Of a DNA stretch of 64,000 bases, positions 54,097-63,032 are shown one piece after another; position 1 is the first letter of the stretch, and every line of letters begins with the position of its first letter. A program made the translations under genes and the position numbers. This stretch comes from Glycomyces sp. YM15 (lineage in GTDB: Bacteria; Actinomycetota; Actinomycetes; Mycobacteriales; Micromonosporaceae): assembly GCF_016918015.1 (NCBI RefSeq), contig NZ_JAERMK010000013.1, positions 90,526 to 154,525 of the forward strand, read 5' to 3'. The notes under the pieces are model-generated. The model did not search any database. It had not been told where the DNA came from and was given only the letters and a program-made list of their open reading frames with translations.

Positions 54097-56721
54097 TTAG
54101 CACTGGGGAAGATCCCCGGTGGAGTTCTTGCCGACCCCGTCGATGTTGAACCAGACGAAGGGGATGTACGCGTTGGCAGCGTAGTCGATCTTGATCCACT
54201 TGTTCGAGGCGTCTTTGCCGGGGTGATAGTCGACGGCCTGGCCGCCCTCGGTGCCGCGCGGGTTGATGGTCGTATCGCCCGTGGTCCAGCAGTACGCCTT
54301 GTAGCTCTTCGGCGTGTTGGTGGTGCCGAGGCTGTTGCCGGACTGGCTGGCCTGCGGGTAGACGCCCACGCCGTCGACGGAGTCGCAATAATCGGTGTTG
54401 TATCCCTCGTCGCACCGGAAGTAGACCTTGCCTGTGATGGTCGTGGTCGATGCCGTGTACGAGCTCGACGTGGCGTTTCCGGCCGGGTTCGAGATCTTGA
54501 CCGTGTAAGTGTGCTCGGTCGAGGCCTTCAGGCCGCCTTGGGTGAGGCTGTCGCACGCGCCTTCCTTGACGGGTGTTCGGCCGTCGCGAAGCATCTGGCA
54601 GGTCGCGTTGCCGCCGCCGCTGTCGTAGGTCATGTTCAGCGTGATCGAGTTCGCGGTCGCCGAGTGCCCGGTGATCTGGACGGTCGGAGCGTTCATCGTG
54701 TTGGACGTGGTCGTGGCCGGTTCGGACTCGCCCGCCTCGTTGACCGCGACGACCGAGACCGGAACCTGCTCGCCGTTGCCGAAGCCCGAGACGCGTGCGG
54801 TGGTGGTGTTCCCGCCGACCTCGACGGTCTGGGATCCGGCCCTGACGATGTAGTTCTCGATCGGGCGGCCGTTGTTGGAGGGCTGCTGCCAGGTCACGTC
54901 GATCGAGCCGGCGGCGTCGCTCGCGGTCTCGGCGAGCAGTTCCGTCGGGGCGTTCGGCACGTTGAACGGGGTGACCGAGTTCGACGGCGGCGAAGGCGTC
55001 GAAGCGGCGGCCCCGGCCAAGGTGGTCACCTGGAAGACGTAACCCGTGCCGTAGTCAAGGGTCCCTTCGGGAACGGTGAACGTGGTCGTGTCGGACCGGC
55101 CGACCACGAGGTTCTTCCCAGAGGCGATGGCCTCGATCTGGTAGCCGCTGATCTCGTTGCCCTGGCCGTTGGCCTCGTCCCACTGCACGGTGACGGTGCC
55201 GTCGTTGTTGGCGGTGGCCTGGACAGTGGCGACCGGGTCGGGGACCTCGGCGGACGGCGTGATCGACGGCGAGGTCGCCGGGTCGCCCTGGCCTTCGGCG
55301 TTGTGGGCGGTCACGGTGAAGGTGTAAGGCGTGCCGTTCGTGAGGTCGCCGATCTCCAGGACCCGCTGGTCCGGGGCGATCTCCCAGCTGCCGCCCGCGC
55401 CTTCGATCGTGTACTTCGTAAGCGCCGAGCCGTTGTTCGGCGCGGCGTCCCAGGACAGGTTGATGAGGCCGTCGCCGACCGTGCCGCGCAGGTTGGTGAC
55501 CGCGCCGGGCGGGCCGATCTGCGGGGCGGACTCGTCGCTGCCGTCCTCGTCGCCTTCGTCGCCGTTCGCGTCCTCTTCCTCCGGCGGGGCGTTGCCGCCG
55601 AGGATGTCGTCGCGGTCCTTCTCCGCCTGGCGGGCGTTGCCGTCCGAGGAGACGACCACGGCCGCGTTCGTGTTCACCGCATTGGCGAACAGTGTGTCGC
55701 CCGTGTGGTAGAGCTCGACCGGGCCTCCGCCCGCGTCGATCTCGATGCGGTCCAGCTCGTTGCCGTCCAGGTCGTAGACCCATACCAGGCCCGAGGCGCC
55801 GTCCGGCACGTAGATCCGCTGGTGGAACTCGACCGAGGCGCCCAGCAGGTTCGAGGGGGCGGCCGAGATCGTGAACCGCTTGGACTCCGCATCGTTCACC
55901 GTGACGACCGACGGCGGGTCGGTGACCGTCACCGATGCGATCGTCCCCGGGCTGGAGTCGGCGGTCTCGGCCGGACCCACCAGCTCCACATCGGTCTGCG
56001 AGCGGCGACCGTCGGCGCGGATGGTCGTCATCTTCTTCGCCGTCGAGTTCAGGACGGCCACACCGTCGCCGAGGACGGTGAGCGCGAGCTCCTGGCGGGG
56101 CTCGGCCACGACTTCGGTCGCCACGGTCCGGGCGCCCTTCTCCTTCGGCTCGATCTGCACGATGGTGCCCTCGCGCGGCACCCCGATCCAGAGCTTCCCG
56201 GCCGTGTCGAACGCGCCGCCGGTCAAACCGGCGGGGAACTGCAGCGGGTCGCCGATCGCCGCGAGCGTGGACGGGTCGACCTGATTGACCAGGCCTTGCG
56301 TCTGGTCGATGATGAAGGCGCCCTCGTCGGCCAATGCCAACCGCACGCCCTCGCCGGGGGCGGTCTCGGCCTCGCCCGTGAGTTCCAGGGTGGAGAGGTC
56401 GATCGCCGAGACCTTCCCCGAGGCGATCTCCCGCAGCAGCAGATGCGAATCGGTCTGGACGATCTGCACCGCGTTCCCGGCCGCGTCGGTCAACGGGAAC
56501 CGGACGTCGGTCGCTGCCGTCAGCCCGTTGACGCGGGCGATCTCACCGGCCGGAGTCGTCCACAGCCACAGGCTCGAGTCCTCGAGATTGCTGTCGCGGC
56601 TGAACGCGCCCGTACCGAGCAGGGTCGCGACCAGTGCGCCGACGAGCACCACCGGCAGGCCTATCGCGATGAGCAGGCCCTTGACGTTGAGGCGTCGGGC
56701 GTCGACGTTGCGAGTGGTCAT
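54097..56721 (-). CDS. large membrane-anchored fibronectin type III protein
   Basis: An 874-residue bitopic protein. A helix at about 15-38 anchors it with the rest outside. Residues 50-390 form beta repeats resembling a propeller (VRFPLTDAAGN, LALADEGAFIID, FDTAGKLWIGVP). Four or five fibronectin III domains follow (about 415-740) with the YTFTVTAHNAEG-type core. The C-terminal 120 residues have six cysteines and end with GDLPQC. It should bind wall polymers or other surface proteins. As first gene of the Fn3-MoxR-DUF58-TGase operon it is the likely extracellular client. The ATG at 56721 has AGAGGA 10 nt upstream. Confidence 0.87.
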   Translation of the reverse strand: MTTRNVDARRLNVKGLLIAIGLPVVLVGALVATLLGTGAFSRDSNLEDSSLWLWTTPAGEIARVNGLTAATDVRFPLTDAAGNAVQIVQTDSHLLLREIASGKVSAIDLSTLELTGEAETAPGEGVRLALADEGAFIIDQTQGLVNQVDPSTLAAIGDPLQFPAGLTGGAFDTAGKLWIGVPREGTIVQIEPKEKGARTVATEVVAEPRQELALTVLGDGVAVLNSTAKKMTTIRADGRRSQTDVELVGPAETADSSPGTIASVTVTDPPSVVTVNDAESKRFTISAAPSNLLGASVEFHQRIYVPDGASGLVWVYDLDGNELDRIEIDAGGGPVELYHTGDTLFANAVNTNAAVVVSSDGNARQAEKDRDDILGGNAPPEEEDANGDEGDEDGSDESAPQIGPPGAVTNLRGTVGDGLINLSWDAAPNNGSALTKYTIEGAGGSWEIAPDQRVLEIGDLTNGTPYTFTVTAHNAEGQGDPATSPSITPSAEVPDPVATVQATANNDGTVTVQWDEANGQGNEISGYQIEAIASGKNLVVGRSDTTTFTVPEGTLDYGTGYVFQVTTLAGAAASTPSPPSNSVTPFNVPNAPTELLAETASDAAGSIDVTWQQPSNNGRPIENYIVRAGSQTVEVGGNTTTARVSGFGNGEQVPVSVVAVNEAGESEPATTTSNTMNAPTVQITGHSATANSITLNMTYDSGGGNATCQMLRDGRTPVKEGACDSLTQGGLKASTEHTYTVKISNPAGNATSSSYTASTTTITGKVYFRCDEGYNTDYCDSVDGVGVYPQASQSGNSLGTTNTPKSYKAYCWTTGDTTINPRGTEGGQAVDYHPGKDASNKWIKIDYAANAYIPFVWFNIDGVGKNSTGDLPQC

Positions 56722-57259
56722 AAGGGGGAGTTCCTCTGCGGGGTCAGCTATGCCGGGTTGTCGGGGCGCGAACGCCAGAAGGGCCCCTGGTGCCTCGGGG
56801 GGCGGCACACGAACCCGAGCCTAATTCATCGGCGCAATCAGGACTAGGCTGCCATCGTCACGAGACGGTATCGGTCCGGGGTGGGTCAAAGTGGTGTGAG
56901 CGGGTCAGGTTACCGACACGTACAGACCAGGCGAAAACCCTCCTGATCAGACCGAACAGCGGTGCGCCGTGCGCACCGCCGAGTCTTCCGCAGACTTCGA
57001 GCGCGGGGACTTCCAGCAGCGGCGCGACCGGCCGCGTGTGGAGTGGCAACTGGTTCCGGATGGCAATGGAGGCGGTCATGACGTCCGCCTGGTACTTGCG
57101 AGGTTTCCGACCGACTCCGGCAGTCGTTCCCTCGTTCGCGCACCGCCTCAGGGCACAAGAGTGGCGGTGCGCTGAGCGCACCGCCTTCGTCGTCTGCCTG
57201 TGTGGTGTTGCTCGGCCACGCTTTGAGCGCCGCCGCTTGCCGTCTTCGCATGGTCGTCG
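56722..57259. other. 538-bp spacer with one terminator
   Basis: This long spacer lies between the Fn3 operon start and the end of the P-loop gene on the same strand. It holds the Fn3 promoter region, which I cannot resolve, and at 57163-57185 a terminator (listed separately). Open frames across it have shadow-like composition. No RNA family is recognised. Confidence 0.4.
57163..57185 (-). terminator. terminator downstream of the P-loop gene
   Basis: A 10-bp perfect GC stem with a 3-nt loop lies 75 nt beyond the stop codon of the P-loop gene. Confidence 0.55.
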
Positions 57260-58351
57260 CTAGGCGGCCTCGCCGATTTCGAGGACGCCCGCGCGGCGGG
57301 CGCGGGCGACGCCCGCGAGGGCCAGGATCTCCTGGGCCACATGCGCCTCGGACAGCTCGCCCGGGGTGTAGACCGGGGCGTCCATGCCCGCCATGGCCTC
57401 GCGGATCGCGAGCTGGGACTGGGTGAGCTTGCCGGAGGCGGCGATCACCGGGAGGCCGAGGCCGCGCAGGTGCATCGCGCCGTAGCGGGCCCCGGCGGCG
57501 TCGGCCGCGGCGAGGACCACGCCGTCGACGAGCTCGCGCACCAGCGGGTGCTCGAGCAGCGCGGAGGTCTCGGCCTGGAGGACGCCGTCGGCGATCTCCA
57601 TGACCACGGCGTCGACGTCGTGCGCGGCGGCGTGGTGGTAGAGCGTCTGAGCGAGCTCGGCGAGTTCGGGTACCGGGACGCCCGCGGTGGTCGGGTAGCC
57701 GCCGTCGGTGAAGTCGACGGCGACGACCGCGCCGGAGTCGCGGAACATCCACGGGTCGCCGCCGGCGCCGGTGCCGGTGATCTTGATGCCCGCGACGCGG
57801 CGGCCGCCGCGCGAGAGGCCGCGGATCACACTGGCGGCGGTGGTGGACTTCCCGGCGTTCATGGAGGTGCCGACGACGCACACCACGGGCGGGTGGTCGC
57901 CGAGGCCGAACGGTGCGAGGACGCTGTAGCGCCGCAGGTCCATCGGCACGCCCTCGCGGTCGGCGAGGATGCCGAGGGGCTCCAGCCGGGTCGGGGGGCG
58001 CATGTCGCCGTGGCGCGAGAGGACCTCGCCCGCCACGCCGCCCGCGGCGACGAGGTCCACGGAGGTGCCGAGGACCTCGGGCACGCGCGACTCGTACTGG
58101 TCGGGCGCGTAGCGCTCGCCGAAGGCCAGGAGGATCTCGTCCCCGGGGTAGATGGCGGCCTTGCGGCCGTTGCCGAGCTCGAGCCAGTTGTGGTGGCCGA
58201 TCGCGTCGACCCGCGCGGCCAGGATGTGGCCGGGTCGGGGCGCGCATCCGTCGACCAGGGTCAGCCCGGGTGATGTCAGGTCGACATTCCGGACCGCGTA
58301 GGCGACTTTGAGCCGCGAAGCGAGCTCAGCGGAGAACTCACGAATGCGCAT
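57260..58351 (-). CDS. P-loop NTPase of the DUF1611/MobB-like group
   Basis: A 363-residue cytoplasmic protein. The N-terminal 125 residues form a separate beta-rich domain (LGNGRKAAIYPGDEILLAFGERYAPDQY). A nucleotide-binding domain follows with Walker A VVGTSMNAGKSTTA (about 158-171), KITGTGAGGDPW and a Walker-B-like VVMEIADGV. It belongs to the SIMIBI class near DUF1611 and MobB/BioD, which load or ligate small molecules. Substrate and partner are unknown. The ATG at 58351 has GGAG 5 nt upstream. It is a single gene beside the siroheme enzyme, with a terminator between. Confidence 0.72.
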   Translation of the reverse strand: MRIREFSAELASRLKVAYAVRNVDLTSPGLTLVDGCAPRPGHILAARVDAIGHHNWLELGNGRKAAIYPGDEILLAFGERYAPDQYESRVPEVLGTSVDLVAAGGVAGEVLSRHGDMRPPTRLEPLGILADREGVPMDLRRYSVLAPFGLGDHPPVVCVVGTSMNAGKSTTAASVIRGLSRGGRRVAGIKITGTGAGGDPWMFRDSGAVVAVDFTDGGYPTTAGVPVPELAELAQTLYHHAAAHDVDAVVMEIADGVLQAETSALLEHPLVRELVDGVVLAAADAAGARYGAMHLRGLGLPVIAASGKLTQSQLAIREAMAGMDAPVYTPGELSEAHVAQEILALAGVARARRAGVLEIGEAA

Positions 58352-58523
58352 GCACACTCCAAAAAGGACAGAAAGGGTCAGCGGGACGGGCCCGCTTGAA
58401 TGGAAGTACACCAGTGGTGCAGAACGTGACCATGGTGGTTTAGCGCAACGATCGCTGCGCTGTTGATGGACGAATATTACGGCCTGTGGTCGGCCTTGTA
58501 AAGAGTGGATCAGGTAAAACTGC

Positions 58524-58554
58524 GGCGGCGCCGGAGTGAACCTCCGACGCCGCC
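58524..58554 (-). terminator. terminator of the siroheme synthase gene
   Basis: A GC-rich imperfect stem (GCGGCG-CCGGAG with CTCCG-CGCCGC) around TGAAC lies 28 nt past the stop codon. Confidence 0.6.
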
Positions 58555-58581
58555 CGAATCTCGGTGTTTACCTGCGAGAAC

Positions 58582-59793
58582 TCACAGTTCGCGGGCCCTC
58601 CCGGCGACGTCACCGATGACGATGACGGACGGGTGGTGCGCTTCGGTGACACCCAGGTCGGCGAGCGCGCAATTGCGGACGGTCTGGTTCTTCGTGGTCG
58701 CGTTCTCGACGATGCGCACGGGCGTCTCGGGGGCGCGGCCGCCCGCGATGAGCGCTTCGGCGATCGCCGCGCGGTTCTTGACGGCCATCAGCAGCACGAT
58801 CGTGCCGTGCCCGGCGCCGAGCGCAGCCCAGTTGACCTTGCTCTGCGGGCCGGGCGGCACGTGGCCGGTGGCGACGGTGAAGTCGTGCACGACGCCGCGC
58901 TCGGTCACGGGGACCCCGGCGGCGGCAGGACCGGCGATCGATGAGGAGAGGCCCGGGACGACCTCGACGGGCACTCCGGCTTCGAGGCAGGCGTCGAGCT
59001 CTTCGGCGCCGCGGCCGAAGACGAAGCCGTCGCCGCCTTTGAGGCGCACCACGAACTTGCCTTCGAGGGCGCGCTCGACCATGACGGCGTTGATCTGCTC
59101 CTGCGTGGTGTGCCGCCCGTACGGGAGCTTCGCGGCGTCGACGATCTCGACGTCCTCGCCGAGCATGTCGAGCAGCTCCTGCGGGGCGAGCCGGTCGGAG
59201 ACGACCACTTCGGCCTGGCGGAGCAGTTCGAGGCCGCGGAGGGTGATGAGGTCGGCGTCGCCCGGGCCCGCGCCAACGAGCGCGACCCTCCCTTTGAACG
59301 ACCCGGCCGCCGGACGGGTGGTCCGGCTGCGGGGCGCGTCGATGTCGCCCGTGCGCAGGCCCGCGGCGATCGAGTCGCGGATCGAGGCGGCGCGGCGGGG
59401 GTCGCCGGAGGCGGAGACCGCGACGGAGACGCCGTCGAACTCGGTGTGGGCGAGGGTCCAGGCGTCGGAGGCCGCGGCGTCGTCGGCGCGCACGCACCAG
59501 GTGCGGCGGGCCTCGGCCTCGGCGGCGACGGCCGCGTTCACCTCAGGGGCGTCGGTGGCGGCGAGCACGAACCAGGCGTCGTCGCCGTCGCCGGAGCGCC
59601 ATTCGCGGCGCTCCCACTGGATCTCCCCGGCTGCGGCGTAGTCGGAGAGCGTGGTGGTGGCCTCGGGGGCGACCAGCAGGACGCGGGCACCGGCGGCCAG
59701 CAGGCGGGGGACCCGGCGACCGGCGATGGAACCGCCGCCGACGACGAGCACCGACTTGCCCTGCAGCCGCAGCCCGATCTCGTAGACCGACAC
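58582..59793 (-). CDS. cysG: fused siroheme synthase / uroporphyrinogen-III methyltransferase
   Basis: A 403-residue fusion. The N-terminal part (1-150) is a Rossmann precorrin-2 dehydrogenase/ferrochelatase-type domain (SVLVVGGGSIAGRRVPRLL). The C-terminal SUMT domain (about 170-403) has VALVGAGPGDADLITLRGLELL, VVSDRLAP and RLKGGDGFVFGRG. It makes precorrin-2 and then sirohydrochlorin or siroheme, feeding sulfite/nitrite reductases or cobalamin. The GTG at 59793 has GGAGGAGG 6 nt upstream. B12 is needed by the methylmalonyl-CoA mutase served by meaB, but the link is only logical. Confidence 0.93.
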   Translation of the reverse strand: MSVYEIGLRLQGKSVLVVGGGSIAGRRVPRLLAAGARVLLVAPEATTTLSDYAAAGEIQWERREWRSGDGDDAWFVLAATDAPEVNAAVAAEAEARRTWCVRADDAAASDAWTLAHTEFDGVSVAVSASGDPRRAASIRDSIAAGLRTGDIDAPRSRTTRPAAGSFKGRVALVGAGPGDADLITLRGLELLRQAEVVVSDRLAPQELLDMLGEDVEIVDAAKLPYGRHTTQEQINAVMVERALEGKFVVRLKGGDGFVFGRGAEELDACLEAGVPVEVVPGLSSSIAGPAAAGVPVTERGVVHDFTVATGHVPPGPQSKVNWAALGAGHGTIVLLMAVKNRAAIAEALIAGGRAPETPVRIVENATTKNQTVRNCALADLGVTEAHHPSVIVIGDVAGRAREL

Positions 59794-60034
59794 GTGTGCC
59801 TCCTCCAGCACTCCCTGTTAAGACTCGACTAGCGTATGCGGGTTTCGTCGCGGGCATCTAACCGGCGGATTGCGAGCCTGTTACGCGAAACCCGCGATGC
59901 GGGACCGGCCGGCGTTATGTGAGCTCGCATTGCATCGCAGTGAAGCTTGCGAACCGAGCGTTGGCGCAGCGCGCCTTGAGGAAAGCAATGCCGGCGGTCG
60001 TGAGGTTTTTCACCTTGAGGTCATGCCTGTGCCC

Positions 60035-60040
60035 TAGGCT
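60035..60040 (+). promoter_or_regulatory. -10 element of the PBP gene (leaderless)
   Basis: TAGGCT ends 6 nt before the ATG at 60047 with no ribosome site between. No convincing -35 is seen at 17 bp. Confidence 0.4.
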
Positions 60041-60046
60041 GGATAT

Positions 60047-62218
60047 ATGCGCGATCGACCCCGCCAGCACCGTGTGCCCGGACTGTCCGCACACGGGAGC
60101 GATGAACCCGGACCATCCGCCGAAGGCGTGTACGCGCTGCTGCGCACGAGCCTGCTCGCCGGGCTCGCGATCGCCGCCCTGGTGTTCCCGCTCGCCGCCA
60201 TGGCGGGCTTGAGCGCGAAAGCCGGGTTCGACACGATCGACACGCTCTCCGTGGAGGTCACCGAGACCGACCCGCCGCTGACCTCGTACGTGTACGCGGC
60301 CGACGGCGAGACGCTCGTCAGCCTCTTCTACGACGAGTTCCGCCGCCACGTCTCGTTGGACGAGGTCGCGCCCGTCATGCAGCAGGCGATGGTCTCCGCC
60401 GAGGACTCGCGGTTCTTCGAGCACAACGGCGTCGACTACCGGGGCATCGCGCGCGCCTTCGTCGCCAACAACAACTCCGGCGGAGTCCAGCAGGGCGCCT
60501 CCACGATCACCATGCAGTACGTGCGCGGCGCGCTCCAGCTCAACGCCGAGACCATCGACGAGGTCATCGCCGCCACCGAGCAGACCGCCATGCGCAAGTT
60601 GCGCGAGGCCCGCCTCGCCATGGCCGTCGAGGAGCAGCTCACCAAGGACGAGATCCTCGAGCGCTACCTCAACCAGGCCTACTTCGGGCACAACGCGTAC
60701 GGGATCTTCGCCGCCGCCCAGGTCTACTTCTCCAAGCACCCGTCCGATCTCAACCTGCAGGAGTCGGCCACGCTCGCCGGGCTGGTGCAGGCCCCGTCCG
60801 CGTACGACCCGGTCACCTCCGACCAGACCCGGGCGCTCGAGCGCCGCAACTGGGTGCTCGACCGGATGGTCGACATCGACTACCTGTCGCTGGGCGACGC
60901 CTCCGAGGTGCGCGGCCTGCCGATCGAGCTGGACGTCTCGGACCCGCCGAACTCGTGCATCGGCATCCAGGGCACGCCCACCGAGTTCGGGTTCTTCTGC
61001 GACTACTTCCGCCGCTGGTGGCGGGAGCAGGACGCCTTCGGGCCGACCCCGGCCGACCGCGAGCGCGAACTGCGCCAAGGCGGGTACACGATCATCACCA
61101 CGCTCGACCCCGACCTGCAGAAGATGGCGAACAAGCACGTCAACAACGCCAAGAGCAAGGAGTCGAGGCTCGCGCACGGCGCCGTCGTCATGGAGCCGGG
61201 CACAGGCCGGATCAAGGCGCTGGGCCTGAACCGGACGTTCTCTTACGACCAGAAGAACAACGGCCCGCACTCGAACCCGTCCTTCGACCGCAAGGGCAAC
61301 TACCCGAACACGGTGAACCCGGTGCTCGGCGGCGGCGTGGAGGGCGGCTACCAGGCCGGGTCGACGTTCAAGATCTTCACGATGCTCGCGGCGCTCGACG
61401 CGGGCTACCCGCTGGACTACAACATCAACTCCCCCAACCGCGTCGCCACGAGCTTCGTCTCGGCGACCACGGCCTGCGGCGGACGGTGGTGCCCGAAGAA
61501 CGGCTCGGCCTCGATGGCGGGCAACCGCGACATGTGGTCCGGGTTCGGGATGTCGGTGAACACGTACTTCGCGCAGCTCATCGACCGGGTGGGCGCGGAC
61601 AAGACCGTCGAGATGGCCGAGCGGATGGGCCTGCAGTGGCGCTCCGAGGGCGACGCGTACTACGCCTCGGAGGAGCGGCGCGCGGGCTGGGGGCCGTTCA
61701 CGCTGGGCGTCTCCGACGTGCAGCCGATCGAGATGACGAACGTGTTCAACACGCTCGCCGCCGAAGGCCTGTACTGCGAGCCGATCCCGGCGCTGCGCAT
61801 CATCGACCCCGTAGGCCAGGAGCTCGACGCCGCCTCACCGCGCTGCCATCAGGAGCTCGACGAGGACGTGGCGCGGGCCGCGACCGACGCGGGCCGGTGC
61901 GTCACCGAGACCCAGCGCAAGGGCGCGCAGTGCGGGCCTTGGGGCACTTCGAAAGTGGTGGGCGAACTGGCCGGGCGGCCCATCGCGGGCAAGTCCGGTA
62001 CGACGGACAACAACCGGGCCTCGTGGTTCCTGGGCTACACGCCGCAGATGACGGTGGGGGCGTTCATGGCCGACCCGGACTACATCTTCAACCCGGTGGG
62101 CGCGTCGAACACGTCCACGTCGAAGGAGACGGTGGGGAAGATCTTCAGGGACGCCTTGAAGGGCGTGGACGAGATCAAGTTCAAACCGCCGTCACGGGAG
62201 ATCATGTACGGGGATTGA
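60047..62218 (+). CDS. class A penicillin-binding protein
   Basis: A 723-residue bifunctional peptidoglycan synthase. A membrane helix (about 35-58) precedes the glycosyltransferase domain with catalytic EDSRFFEH (E119) and later QGASTITMQYVR. The transpeptidase domain has the three active-site motifs SxxK (STFK, S439), SxN (SVN, 503-505) and KSGT (649-652). Cysteine pairs near 310 and 480 may form disulfides. It polymerises and crosslinks the wall. The ATG at 60047 lies 6 nt after a TAGGCT, so a leaderless message is likely. Its 3' end overlaps SURF1 by 17 nt on the other strand. Confidence 0.95.
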   Translation: MRDRPRQHRVPGLSAHGSDEPGPSAEGVYALLRTSLLAGLAIAALVFPLAAMAGLSAKAGFDTIDTLSVEVTETDPPLTSYVYAADGETLVSLFYDEFRRHVSLDEVAPVMQQAMVSAEDSRFFEHNGVDYRGIARAFVANNNSGGVQQGASTITMQYVRGALQLNAETIDEVIAATEQTAMRKLREARLAMAVEEQLTKDEILERYLNQAYFGHNAYGIFAAAQVYFSKHPSDLNLQESATLAGLVQAPSAYDPVTSDQTRALERRNWVLDRMVDIDYLSLGDASEVRGLPIELDVSDPPNSCIGIQGTPTEFGFFCDYFRRWWREQDAFGPTPADRERELRQGGYTIITTLDPDLQKMANKHVNNAKSKESRLAHGAVVMEPGTGRIKALGLNRTFSYDQKNNGPHSNPSFDRKGNYPNTVNPVLGGGVEGGYQAGSTFKIFTMLAALDAGYPLDYNINSPNRVATSFVSATTACGGRWCPKNGSASMAGNRDMWSGFGMSVNTYFAQLIDRVGADKTVEMAERMGLQWRSEGDAYYASEERRAGWGPFTLGVSDVQPIEMTNVFNTLAAEGLYCEPIPALRIIDPVGQELDAASPRCHQELDEDVARAATDAGRCVTETQRKGAQCGPWGTSKVVGELAGRPIAGKSGTTDNNRASWFLGYTPQMTVGAFMADPDYIFNPVGASNTSTSKETVGKIFRDALKGVDEIKFKPPSREIMYGD

Positions 62219-62996
62219 TCGTCTCCGGGTCTTCAGCGGCCTCCGGCTCGTCGCCGGGGGCCGCTGTTCGCTGTGCTTCGTCGAGGTCGCGGCGCTCGCG
62301 GCGCGCGAGGACGACCCAGCCGAGCGGGACCATGGCCGCGAACAGCGCCCACTGGATCGCGTACGAGTAGTTCTGCCAGTCCTTGAACGAGGGGGTCTCC
62401 AGCGCGGTGAAGCCCTCGGCCGGTTCGATGTCGGCCACCCACGCCGCGCGCAGCTCGTAGTCGAAGCGGTCCTCGAACATCTCGAGGCTCAGCCGGCGCG
62501 ACTCCAGGTGCCCGTCGACCTCGGCGATCGAGCCGCCTTCGGGCTCGGACTCGTAGACGCGGCCGGTGACCGTGACCTCGCCGGCGGGCGCGGCCGGGTA
62601 CTCGGGCACGTGCCCGGTGCTCTCGGAGGGGACGAAGCCGCGGTCGACGAGGAGCGCCGAGCCGTCCTCCAGGACCAGGGGCGTGACGATCTCGAAGCCG
62701 TTGACGCCGTTGTTCGTCTGGGCGCGCAGCACGATCTCGTGCGCGGTGTCGTAGACGCCGGTGGCCTCGACGAGGGTCCATCGGTCCGGGTCGTCGAGGG
62801 ACTCCCCGGCGGGCAGGACCTCGTCGACGGGAGCGGCGACCCGGCTCTCCTCGATCACCTCGTTCGCGGCGGCGCGCTGCACGGCGCGCCCCCATTGCCA
62901 CTGGGAGAGCAGCACGCAGACGACCATCACGACCAGGCCCGCCGCGGTCAGCGCGAGCCAGCGGGGTGCGAGGACGAACCGGTACCGCTGCATCAC
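62202..62996 (-). CDS. SURF1-family protein
   Basis: A 264-residue membrane protein with a helix at each end (about 13-35 and 213-233) and a periplasmic loop between. SURF1 motifs include FVLAPRWLALTAAGL, LLSQWQWGR, LVDRGFVPS and YAIQWALFAAM. It helps assemble the aa3-type cytochrome oxidase, probably in heme a delivery. The GTG at 62996 follows TACACT by 7 nt with no ribosome site, so the mRNA should start at the codon; an ATG one codon later is the alternative. Its stop codon lies inside the end of the PBP gene. Confidence 0.93.
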   Translation of the reverse strand: MMQRYRFVLAPRWLALTAAGLVVMVVCVLLSQWQWGRAVQRAAANEVIEESRVAAPVDEVLPAGESLDDPDRWTLVEATGVYDTAHEIVLRAQTNNGVNGFEIVTPLVLEDGSALLVDRGFVPSESTGHVPEYPAAPAGEVTVTGRVYESEPEGGSIAEVDGHLESRRLSLEMFEDRFDYELRAAWVADIEPAEGFTALETPSFKDWQNYSYAIQWALFAAMVPLGWVVLARRERRDLDEAQRTAAPGDEPEAAEDPETINPRT

Positions 62997-63003
62997 GTCG
63001 CCG

Positions 63004-63024
63004 AGTGTAGACGGGTCCTAGACT
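63004..63024. promoter_or_regulatory. back-to-back leaderless promoters, SURF1 and M20 genes
   Basis: TACACT on the minus strand (63004-63009) ends 7 nt before the SURF1 GTG, and TAGACT on the plus strand (63019-63024) ends 8 nt before the dipeptidase ATG. The two start codons are only 36 bp apart, so polymerases on the two promoters must exclude each other. Confidence 0.5.
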
Positions 63025-63032
63025 TGCCCCCC

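Noticed and set aside
53167-56847. A 1226-codon plus-strand open frame over MoxR and the Fn3 gene
   Set aside because: It mirrors the codons of real minus-strand genes with clear domains and has shadow composition.
56790-57263. A 157-codon frame in the spacer before the Fn3 operon
   Set aside because: No start signal or homology, and it crosses the terminator.
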